From Succinivibrio sp. (lineage in GTDB: Bacteria > Pseudomonadota > Gammaproteobacteria > Enterobacterales > Succinivibrionaceae): DNA of 64,000 bases. The position numbers and the translations under genes are program-made. Below, one piece after another: positions 46,067 through 53,049 of the stretch (position 1 is the first letter of the stretch; every line of letters begins with the position of its first letter). Below the pieces are notes generated by a model. That model did no database searches, was not told the DNA's origin, and saw nothing but the letters and a program-made list of their open reading frames with translations. The stretch is taken from the NCBI GenBank assembly GCA_017469335.1, contig JAFUGP010000188.1, positions 1-64,000 on the forward strand. The letters run 5' to 3'.

Positions 46067-46143
46067 TGGCGCGTCCTAAAGGAGTCGAACCTTTGACCCA
46101 CAGCTTAGAAGGCTGTTGCTCTATCCAACTGAGCTAAGGACGC
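46067..46143 (-). tRNA. tRNA-Arg (TCT)
   Basis: 77 nt with encoded CCA. Acceptor GCGTCCT/AGGACGC; anticodon stem ACAGC/GCTGT around CTTCTAA, so anticodon TCT. Confidence 0.95.
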
Positions 46144-46151
46144 TCAAGCCG

Positions 46152-46228
46152 TGGTCGGTGATATAGGATTTGAACCTACGACCCCCTCGTCCCGAACGAG
46201 ATGCGCTACCAGGCTGCGCTAATCACCG
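46152..46228 (-). tRNA. tRNA-Pro (CGG)
   Basis: 77 nt with encoded CCA. Acceptor CGGTGAT/ATCACCG; anticodon stem TCTCG/CGAGG (one G-U) around TTCGGGA, so anticodon CGG. Close to E. coli proK. First gene of the cluster. Confidence 0.94.
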
Positions 46229-46243
46229 AGTTAACGGCGTGTA

Positions 46244-46273
46244 ATATTACAAAAAAAGCCCGCCTAAAGTCAA
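46244..46273 (-). promoter_or_regulatory. Promoter of the Pro-Arg-His-Leu tRNA cluster
   Basis: Minus-strand TTGACT (46273-46268), 18-nt spacer containing a T-run, TAATAT (46249-46244), 15 nt before the tRNA-Pro 5' end. Confidence 0.72.
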
Positions 46274-46453
46274 CATCTTTTTTAGGTATCTTGTCTGCAT
46301 TAAAATCATGCGAATAAATTGCGAAAAAATAATAGGTTATCCGTATGCCTGGGCAGTGTTCGGCCTGAGGCTGTCGTAATCTGATAAAATTTCGCGCGGG
46401 CTTGCCTGCGGGCAGGTTGCTTGTCAGGGCAGAGGAAGCTCAAGGAGGCTGCC

Positions 46454-47293
46454 ATGTTTTTGGGACTGAGTATCGCTGAATTGTGTGAGACACTGGCGGT
46501 GCTGTTGACCTGCGGGCTGTTTGCCGGCTTTCTGGCAGGCTTGCTGGGCGTAGGGGGCGGTATCATCTTTGTGCCCTGCTTCTACTTTATTTTTCTTGGT
46601 TTTTTTCATACTGATCCCAATATCGCCATCTCGATTGCCACCGGAACCTCGCTTCTGTGCATGATCCCCACCTCCATCTCGGCAGCTCTCTCCCAGTACC
46701 GCCGGGGAAATATGGATCTGCAGGTGGTCAAGGCCTGGAGCATCGCCATGCTGCTGGGCGTGATCACCGGTACTGCCGTCTCCAAACTCTACGGCGGTAA
46801 GTGGCTGGCGGTATTTTTCGGGGTCATGATGATTTTAAATAGCATCAATACGCTGTTGCGGGCTAATGCCAAGCCGGCCTTTGAGGCTCTGCCCCGTCCG
46901 CTCTTTCAGCGTGTTATAGCTTTCTTGATTGCGTGTTTATCCTCGATGCTGGGTATAGGCGGCGGCACGCTGACCGTGCCGGTACTCAACGCCTGCAGTG
47001 TTCCGCCGCATGTATCGGTGGGCACTTCCTCGGCTGTATCTTTGTTCGTGTGTGTGCCGGGCGCACTGCTTATGATTCTCATGAATGTCAACTCAACTCC
47101 CCTGGGTGCCCCGGTTGGCACTCTGGGTCTGGTCAACGTACTTGCCGCTCTGTGTGTGGTGCCCGTATCCATTTTTGCCGCCCCGCAGGGGGTAAAAATC
47201 GGCAAAAAAATCAAGCCGGTTACCCTCAAGCGCATCTTCGCGGTGGCGCTGTTTATCATCAGCGTACGCATGCTGTGGAGCGGTCTGTCTTAA
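46454..47293 (+). CDS. TauE/SafE-family sulfite or organosulfonate exporter
   Basis: 279 residues with about eight membrane helices in two repeats. The diagnostic Gly-rich motifs are FLAGLLGVGGGIIFVP (first half) and LSSMLGIGGGTLTVP (second half). Family members export sulfite, sulfonates or related anions; the substrate is unknown here. ATG 46454 is taken because AAGGAGG lies 5 nt upstream; an in-frame ATG at 46421 lacks a site. folD follows after 12 bp. Confidence 0.85.
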   Translation: MFLGLSIAELCETLAVLLTCGLFAGFLAGLLGVGGGIIFVPCFYFIFLGFFHTDPNIAISIATGTSLLCMIPTSISAALSQYRRGNMDLQVVKAWSIAMLLGVITGTAVSKLYGGKWLAVFFGVMMILNSINTLLRANAKPAFEALPRPLFQRVIAFLIACLSSMLGIGGGTLTVPVLNACSVPPHVSVGTSSAVSLFVCVPGALLMILMNVNSTPLGAPVGTLGLVNVLAALCVVPVSIFAAPQGVKIGKKIKPVTLKRIFAVALFIISVRMLWSGLS

Positions 47294-47305
47294 AGGAGCA
47301 CAAAA

Positions 47306-48178
47306 ATGAGCGCACAATTAATCGACGGCAAGCTGACGGCAGCTCAGTTGCGGGCCTCCCTCAAAAAGGAGGTGGAGCATTTCACCGCCACCGGCAAACG
47401 CTCTCCGGCACTGGCCGTGGTACTGGTGGGCAGTGATCCCGCTTCGATGGTATACGTCAAAAACAAGCATAAGGCCTGTGAGGATGTGGGTATTGTGCCG
47501 CTTTCCCACAATCTGCCGGCCTCGGTGACTCAGCAGGAGCTCAACGAACTCATCGACACCTTAAATGCGGATCCCCAGGTTGACGGTATTCTGGTGCAGT
47601 TTCCTCTGCCCGCGCACTTAGATGAGTCGGCGGTGGTGGAGCGTATCTCTCCTGCCAAGGATGTGGATGGGTTTCACCCCTACAATGTGGGGCGTCTGGT
47701 GCAGCGCATCCCCGAGTTGTGTGCCTGCACTCCGCACGGTGTGATGACACTTTTGCGCAATACCTTGGGCTCTGACTTAAGGGGGCGCGACGCTCTGGTG
47801 ATCGGTGCCTCCAATATCGTGGGCCGCCCCATGGCCCTGGAATTGTTGCTGGCCGGTTGTACCGTGACCGTGGCGCATCGTTTTACCAAACCAGAGGTGC
47901 TGCGCGAGCTTATCGGTCAGGCCGAGATCCTGGTGGTGGCAGTGGGCAAGCCGCGTTTTGTGGACGGCAATCTCATCAAGCCGGGGGCGGTGGTGATCGA
48001 TGTGGGCATCAACCGTACGCCTGACGGTAAACTCTGCGGTGATGTGGATTTTGAGTCGGCCTGCGCGCGGGCTTCCTACATCACACCGGTACCAGGCGGT
48101 GTAGGCCCCATGACAGTGGCCACGCTGATGGAAAATACGGTGGCAGCCTACAAAAAGCATCTCTCGCTGGGTCAGTGA
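47306..48178 (+). CDS. folD: Methylenetetrahydrofolate dehydrogenase/cyclohydrolase FolD
   Basis: Bifunctional enzyme interconverting 5,10-methylene- and 10-formyl-tetrahydrofolate. Of 290 residues, the catalytic Lys is in [14 protein letters not shown], with [12 protein letters not shown], the NADP site [15 protein letters not shown], and [19 protein letters not shown] at the end. AAGGAG precedes the ATG. Probably transcribed with the upstream exporter gene. Confidence 0.97.
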   Translation: MSAQLIDGKLTAAQLRASLKKEVEHFTATGKRSPALAVVLVGSDPASMVYVKNKHKACEDVGIVPLSHNLPASVTQQELNELIDTLNADPQVDGILVQFPLPAHLDESAVVERISPAKDVDGFHPYNVGRLVQRIPELCACTPHGVMTLLRNTLGSDLRGRDALVIGASNIVGRPMALELLLAGCTVTVAHRFTKPEVLRELIGQAEILVVAVGKPRFVDGNLIKPGAVVIDVGINRTPDGKLCGDVDFESACARASYITPVPGGVGPMTVATLMENTVAAYKKHLSLGQ

Positions 48179-48270
48179 CAAAACTTTACGGCTGTGGTTG
48201 CGCCCGTCAGTACACGGGGTGTCTGAAATGGAAAAAATTGCCCCGGACATCTGCGCTCTGCCCGGCGCTT

Positions 48271-48279
48271 TGCTAGAAT
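48271..48279 (+). promoter_or_regulatory. Candidate extended -10 promoter of the Bax-inhibitor-1 gene
   Basis: TGCTAGAAT (48271-48279), 48 nt before the ATG, with only a weak -35 (CTGCGC at 48251). Confidence 0.4.
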
Positions 48280-48326
48280 TAATTCACAGTTTTTTGCTGG
48301 TAACAAGAAAGAGGACCTAACGCATT

Positions 48327-49067
48327 ATGATGCAATCATCCAATCCCGCACTGCAGGTGGCCACGAGCGCTGCAGGCTCCTTTAATTTCGGCGGTACCGA
48401 GGTTGGCGCCACCTTAAGCGGCACCACCAATAAGTCTTTGATGCTGATCGCCGTTACCATGGTGTTCGGCTGGTTTACCATGAAGTACACTATGTCTCAG
48501 GTGTACAGCGGACAGGTGCCGAGCCTGCTGATGACCGGCTCTATCATCGCCGCTTTTGTCATCGCTCTCATCGCCTGCTTCAAACCCACCACCGCCCCCA
48601 TTACTGCTCCTTTGTATGCCGTAGCCGAAGGCGTGGGTTTGGGTGCGCTGTCGGGGGTGTTTGAAGTACAGTACCCGGGCATAGTCTCCACGGCCGTGAT
48701 GGCAACCTTTGTGGTGGTGGTCGCCATGCTGGCGCTGTGGAAGTTCCGCTTAATTCAGGTCACCAGCAAGTTCCGCGCCGTGGTCACCGGTGCCACCTTG
48801 GGCGTGGTGGTGCTCTACGTGGTGGACATGTTGTTCCACCTGTTCGGTTCATCGCTGCTGCCGCAGACAGGTGCGCTGTCCATCGGCATTTCACTTTTGG
48901 TATGCACCATTGCCGCCTTCAATCTGATTTTGGATTTTGACCAGATAGAGCAGTCTGTCAACGAGGGGTTGCCCAAGTACTTTGAATACTTCAATGCCTT
49001 CTCTTTATTGGTGACCATTTGCTGGCTCTACATTGAGATCCTTCGTCTGCTTGCCAAACGCGAGTAA
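48327..49067 (+). CDS. Bax inhibitor-1/YccA family membrane protein
   Basis: 246 residues with about seven membrane helices after a ~35-residue polar N terminus. The conserved pair of acidic residues near the last helices is present (LILDFDQIEQSVNEGLPKYFEYFNAF), as in the BaxI_1 subgroup. Relatives act as pH-gated Ca2+ leak channels or modulate FtsH (YccA). The exact role here is unknown. Confidence 0.88.
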   Translation: MMQSSNPALQVATSAAGSFNFGGTEVGATLSGTTNKSLMLIAVTMVFGWFTMKYTMSQVYSGQVPSLLMTGSIIAAFVIALIACFKPTTAPITAPLYAVAEGVGLGALSGVFEVQYPGIVSTAVMATFVVVVAMLALWKFRLIQVTSKFRAVVTGATLGVVVLYVVDMLFHLFGSSLLPQTGALSIGISLLVCTIAAFNLILDFDQIEQSVNEGLPKYFEYFNAFSLLVTICWLYIEILRLLAKRE

Positions 49068-49081
49068 CAGAGTGCTGTTTC

Positions 49082-49145
49082 AGGCCGCCTGAGGCGGCCT
49101 TGTGAATAAGTGGGAACTCCAACCTTTTGCTGGAGTTCTTTTTTT
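49082..49145 (+). terminator. Two hairpins ending the Bax-inhibitor-1 transcript
   Basis: A first hairpin AGGCCGCC/GGCGGCCT (49082-49100, 3-nt loop) has no U-tract. The second, GAACTCCA (49114-49121)/TGGAGTTC (49131-49138) followed by seven T, is a clear intrinsic terminator. Confidence 0.88.
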
Positions 49146-49225
49146 CTCAAACTACCTGTTTTGCCCTATTTATGGAGACCGTACGGACGAGCCTTGTGTT
49201 TGAGGTTAAGGCGCGCGGTTATTAA

Positions 49226-50383
49226 ATGAGAAATCTGACACAATGCCGTGAACAAATTGACGCTGTGGACCAGCAGATCCTGCAACTGTTAAAGGAGCGT
49301 AATGAAATAGCCCGCGACATTGCCCAGTGCAAGTTGGAGAGCGATCAGGCGGTCACCGATGCCGAGCGTGAGGAGCAAAAGTTAAGCGGCCTGGGGCGAC
49401 AGGCCCTCAAGGAAGGTCTGTCTGCATCCTATGTACGCGATGTATTCAAGACCATCATCAGTCATACGGTAGCCTATGAAAAACGCTATATCGTAGATAA
49501 GATCAACGAAGGCGGACACCGGCGTTCCTCCTCCATTGCCTTTTTGGGTACGGTGGGTACCTATTCTCATCTGGCGGCTCGCCGTTTTCTGGAACATTAC
49601 GGTGATAATGTTACCGAGCATGGCTGCGACAATTTTGAGGAGGTCACGGCCAGTGTGGAGTGCGGTCGCAGCGCCTTTGGCGTGCTGCCAGTGGAGAACA
49701 GCAGTTCGGGGAGCATTAATGAAGTGCTGGACGTGCTGCAGGAAGCCAAGGTGCATTTGGTGGGAGAGGTGCTTTTTCCCATTGATCACTCAATTTTGGC
49801 CATCGGACAGCTGAATCTTGATGAGATCACCGATGTTTACTCTCATCCGCAGCCGGTGACGCAATGTTCGCGCTGGCTTAAGGATTTCCTGCCTAAGGTT
49901 AATATCCATTACACCAAGTCATCCTCCGATGCTTTAAGCACCGTAAGGGATTTACATAAAAAGGGACACGTGTGCATTGCCAGTCATCATGCGGCTGATT
50001 ATTACGGTTTGACTCCGTTGGCTGATGATATAGCCAACAATGTGCATAATTACACCCGTTTTGTGGCCATAGCCAAAGAACCCATCGTGGTGCCTAATGG
50101 CGTAGAGGCCAAGACCAGTTTGAGCTTTAGTGTTGAAAAATACACTCCCGGTTCACTGATTGGGGTGCTAACCGAGTTCCAGCGTCAGGGGATCAACCTT
50201 GACAAACTAATCTCACGCCCACGCCTCGATCACGGCAGCTATACCTGGGAGGAGATCTTTTTTGTTGATGTGCAGGCCAACGTGGCTTCACCCAAGATGC
50301 AAGAGATCTTAGAGCGGATCGGGCCTCGTACCTCGCAACTTAAAATTTTGGGCTGCTATCCCAGCACGGTTCAGCGATCCTAA
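49226..50383 (+). CDS. pheA: Bifunctional chorismate mutase/prephenate dehydratase
   Basis: Phenylalanine branch enzyme, 385 residues (E. coli 386). The chorismate mutase AroQ domain is about residues 1-90 (CREQIDAVDQQILQLLKERN), the prephenate dehydratase domain about 105-285 (AFLGTVGTYSHLAA, LPVENSSSGSINEVLD), and a C-terminal ACT domain from ~300. In the ACT domain the Phe-binding motifs read GSLI and ISRP instead of the E. coli GALV and ESRP, so feedback inhibition may be altered. No PheL-type leader peptide is visible in the 80 bp upstream, only the previous gene's terminator. Confidence 0.95.
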   Translation: MRNLTQCREQIDAVDQQILQLLKERNEIARDIAQCKLESDQAVTDAEREEQKLSGLGRQALKEGLSASYVRDVFKTIISHTVAYEKRYIVDKINEGGHRRSSSIAFLGTVGTYSHLAARRFLEHYGDNVTEHGCDNFEEVTASVECGRSAFGVLPVENSSSGSINEVLDVLQEAKVHLVGEVLFPIDHSILAIGQLNLDEITDVYSHPQPVTQCSRWLKDFLPKVNIHYTKSSSDALSTVRDLHKKGHVCIASHHAADYYGLTPLADDIANNVHNYTRFVAIAKEPIVVPNGVEAKTSLSFSVEKYTPGSLIGVLTEFQRQGINLDKLISRPRLDHGSYTWEEIFFVDVQANVASPKMQEILERIGPRTSQLKILGCYPSTVQRS

Positions 50384-50424
50384 GGACAGTTTCATACGAA
50401 TACAAATGTCGTCTGACAGGTGAC

Positions 50425-50452
50425 TTGCAATTTCAAACGTTGAAACTATAAT
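50425..50452 (+). promoter_or_regulatory. ssrA promoter with internal palindrome
   Basis: TTGCAA (50425-50430), 16-nt spacer, perfect TATAAT (50447-50452), 11 nt before the tmRNA 5' end. The spacer is almost entirely a perfect inverted repeat, TTTCAA-ACG-TTGAAA (50431-50445). Confidence 0.75.
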
Positions 50453-50463
50453 TGAGTTCGCAT

Positions 50464-50823
50464 GGGGGTGACTTTGGTTTCGACCGGAGGCGTGGATCCC
50501 AAGGCGCATGTCGGGGTGCGGAACCTCGTTAACAAGTCGCATTAAAATAGTCGCAAACGACGAAACCTACGCTTTGGCAGCTTAAAAACCTGCGCATAGC
50601 CCTCGGTTCTAGGCCTTTCTAGTGACGCCTAGTCTTGCCGGGGTCGGTTTTCACTAGATCGTGCTGAGTTTTTGTCTGAGGATGAGGCATTAAAGATTTA
50701 TCAGACTGGGCAGAATGTGGCGTGGCATTCCGCAGCACCTGTCGAGATTAATGACTGCCTAAACATGTAGGGCTGAAGGTGAAGCTCTTCGGGACGAGGG
50801 TTCGACTCCCTCCACCTCCACCA
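50464..50823 (+). ncRNA. ssrA: tmRNA (ssrA)
   Basis: 360 nt. The tRNA-like ends pair as GGGGGTG (50464-50470) with CACCTCC, followed by ACCA at the 3' end. The T arm is GAGGGTTCGACTCCCTC. The tag frame at 50553-50585 encodes ANDETYALAA and stop, one residue different from the E. coli tag ANDENYALAA. It rescues stalled ribosomes with SmpB. Confidence 0.97.
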
Positions 50824-50831
50824 TCATAACC

Positions 50832-50870
50832 AAAACTCCGCTTACCTCAATTTGGTGAGCGGAGTTTTTG
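50832..50870 (+). terminator. Intrinsic terminator of ssrA
   Basis: AAAACTCCGCT (50832-50842) pairs with AGCGGAGTTTT (50858-50868); the stem extends inward via TACC/GGTG. The distal arm ends in TTTTT and CTTTCTT follows. Confidence 0.88.
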
Positions 50871-51131
50871 CTTTCTTAAGACTTTTATCTGCTTGAAACA
50901 GTTGAGAGATTATTGTGGAGCCCTGCACAGTAATCTGAACTGTCTGCTGTGATAATGGTCTGCAGTGATATGTCAGACGTAACATTTGTTGATGGTGCGA
51001 ACTGACTGACCTCAGATGCCAGAACCAGTTTCGCCATCTCAACCTGATAGCACACTATAACATATGAGCCGCACAGTCTTTGGGTGATGATGATCACTGC
51101 TGCGATACAACCATCACAGAGGGAAACTTAA
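50871..51131. other. Non-coding stretch downstream of ssrA
   Basis: No supported gene. A short tandem similarity occurs at about 50940-50980 (GTCTGCTGTGATAAT followed closely by GTCTGCAGTGATAT). The 3' end of ssrA is a common island integration site, but I found no repeat of the tmRNA end within the next few kb. Confidence 0.4.
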
Positions 51132-51557
51132 ATGCCGAGGATCTTGTTCACAGACCTTTTGTCAGGTAGAACGCTGTTGTGTTGCCTGCTTGCGGCCGGC
51201 TTTGTCCTGTGTGGGTGCGCTGAAGATGGTGCGCAGTACTGGCGCGAATACAAACTTTTCTGCGGAATGTCCAGCCCTTATGGCGAGGTGAGTGAGGCGG
51301 AATGGCAGCGATTCTGTGATGATTATGTTACGCAGGCATTCCCCGATGGTTTTACCTCATTTGAGGCCACGGGCTATTGGAAGGGCGATGCCTCCACCAC
51401 GAAAAAGGAGAAATCTCACGTCTTGCTGATTCTCTCCCAGAGCGATGCCAAGGACCAGGTTTTTGCTCTGGCCAGACAGTACTGCAAAATGTTTAATCAA
51501 GATGCAGTACTGGTGGTCGCTTCTTCCGGTGCAGCAATCTTCGTGGGCGTTCGATGA
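51132..51557 (+). CDS. DUF3574-family lipoprotein
   Basis: 141 residues. Lipoprotein signal with a Cys-rich hydrophobic core and lipobox LCGC (Cys near residue 29). The mature part matches DUF3574: YKLFCGMSSPYGEVSEAEWQ, FPDGFTSFEATGYW, then KSHVLLILS and a helix with QYCKMFNQDAVLVV. Family members are small secreted or membrane-linked proteins of unknown function, predicted to have a dimeric alpha-beta barrel-like fold. The only adjacent genes are ssrA and the AlbA-related gene. Confidence 0.8.
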   Translation: MPRILFTDLLSGRTLLCCLLAAGFVLCGCAEDGAQYWREYKLFCGMSSPYGEVSEAEWQRFCDDYVTQAFPDGFTSFEATGYWKGDASTTKKEKSHVLLILSQSDAKDQVFALARQYCKMFNQDAVLVVASSGAAIFVGVR

Positions 51558-51666
51558 GCATCCTATTCCTTGAAGGCCAAAACCGGGTATCCGGCCGGCT
51601 TGTACTATTCCGCTCTGCAGACCTTATCGTCGCTTAATCTTGTCAGTGTTTGTGGAGGGAGTGTTA

Positions 51667-52950
51667 ATGCAAAATGGCTTGATATACAACAAGTTATCTG
51701 ACTGTGAACTTGGTTTTGACGCTAAACTTTGCCCTAAGGCAAAAATAGACGAGGAGCGCATTGAGCACCTATGCTCAAAGATGTACCTCGTGGCTCGGAA
51801 AAATTGCAGCAGTGATACTGAGCGACAAAAAATCCAACGCGTCACTCCTGAGCAACTGGAGGTATGGGGCATCATAACAAGGGAGGGAAACAGGTGGCTA
51901 GCGTCAAATGCCTATGCACTTTTGATGGGTGATCCGGCATTTTCTATACGGCTTAAATGCGGTCTCTTTAAAGGCGATGATAAGGCTGTTTTTCTCGATA
52001 ATCGTGAGTACACGGGGTCCGTGCTTGAACTTATTGAGCAGGGGATTACCTACATTCTCTCAAAAATCGATCTGGGAGGCTACTATGGAGGCGTATACCA
52101 TAACGACCGTTTTGAACTTCCTCGACAAGAAATGCGCGAGTTGGTTGTCAATGCCTTCCTACATCGTGAATATTTGCAGCATGATGACCCAGTATTCATA
52201 GCCATCTTTGACTCACGGGTCGAAATTACTTCTCCCGGCGGACTGCCTCTAGGCCAGACGGTGGAGCGCGCATTGACAGGATACTCAAAAGTACGCAATG
52301 TCGTGTTGGCAACTGCGCTCAACTACATGGGTTATGTTGAGGAGTGGGGGAGCGGGCTGCAACGCGTAAACCGATGCTTGGCAGAATGCAATCTCCAAGG
52401 AATATCGCTGGAAGATGCAGGTTTTGCCGTCCGGGTGAATGTTTTTAGGGCAAAAAATTCCCACAAGGCGGTTATCAATTCCATCTGCCAGTCGGGGCGG
52501 ATACCGGCTGATCGTTATGCAGAAGCGATGAACATTGAAGGAGTAGGCGAGGGAGCAAACCCAAATGAGGGAGTAAATGAAGGCGCAAATGAGGGAGCAA
52601 ATCTAAATGAGGGAGTAAATAAAGGTGTAAATGAGGGAGTAAATCTAAATGAGGGAGTAAATGAAGGTGCAAATGAGGGGGCAAATCTAAATGAGGGAGT
52701 AAATGAAGGCGCAAATGAAGGAGCAAACCCAAATGAGGGAGTAAATGAAGGTGCAAATGAGGGAATAAAAGAGACGTATATTGCTATTTTCAACTCACCG
52801 GGGATCAGGACTCCCGAGTTGGTGACCAAAGTTAGAAAAAGCCGCTCAACAGTTGAACGTGCCATTGCCGAATTGAAAAAACTCGGAAAAATTGAGTTTC
52901 GTGGTGCTACAAAAAATGGTGGTTATTACTGTAGGGAAAATTTTGAATAA
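51667..52950 (+). CDS. COG2865-like ATP-binding/wHTH protein lacking the AlbA_2 domain, with NEG repeats
   Basis: 427 residues from ATG 51667 (GGAGG 8 nt upstream); an in-frame TTG at 51640 is weaker. The body (about residues 10-270) resembles the part of COG2865 proteins after the AlbA_2 domain: a GFDAKLCPKAKIDEERIEHL start, SNAYALLMG, then the HATPase_c_4-like EMRELVVNAFLHREY, VEITSPGGLPLG and EEWGSGLQRVN. The N-terminal ~120-residue AlbA_2 domain is missing and no room exists for it upstream. A repeat linker (residues 300-369) of NEG[VA] units leads to a C-terminal winged helix (RTPELVTKVRKSRSTVERAI). AT-rich compared with neighbours, so probably acquired. Either a trimmed gene or a distinct subfamily. 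Confidence 0.75.
   Translation: MQNGLIYNKLSDCELGFDAKLCPKAKIDEERIEHLCSKMYLVARKNCSSDTERQKIQRVTPEQLEVWGIITREGNRWLASNAYALLMGDPAFSIRLKCGLFKGDDKAVFLDNREYTGSVLELIEQGITYILSKIDLGGYYGGVYHNDRFELPRQEMRELVVNAFLHREYLQHDDPVFIAIFDSRVEITSPGGLPLGQTVERALTGYSKVRNVVLATALNYMGYVEEWGSGLQRVNRCLAECNLQGISLEDAGFAVRVNVFRAKNSHKAVINSICQSGRIPADRYAEAMNIEGVGEGANPNEGVNEGANEGANLNEGVNKGVNEGVNLNEGVNEGANEGANLNEGVNEGANEGANPNEGVNEGANEGIKETYIAIFNSPGIRTPELVTKVRKSRSTVERAIAELKKLGKIEFRGATKNGGYYCRENFE
52564..52773 (+). repeat. 42-bp tandem repeat, five units, in frame
   Basis: Five consecutive 42-bp units start at 52564, 52606, 52648, 52690 and 52732, each encoding NEGVNEGANEGAN plus L or P with a few changes. Each unit is itself three NEG[VA]-type 12-bp steps plus 6 bp. 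A partial unit precedes at 52548. All steps keep the reading frame. Confidence 0.9.
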
Positions 52951-53049
52951 ATTGGCTTTTGTTGTGTCCAATAACGCTGTTGCTTGTCCTGGTCTGTGTC
53001 AATGTCATTCCAAAAGGGGCTGTTGATTTTCAGTCTTTGAGCAGAGGGA

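Noticed and set aside
52548..52773. Regularly spaced repeats that might look like a CRISPR array
   Set aside because: There are no unique spacers; the units are contiguous, 42 bp, and keep the reading frame of a protein.
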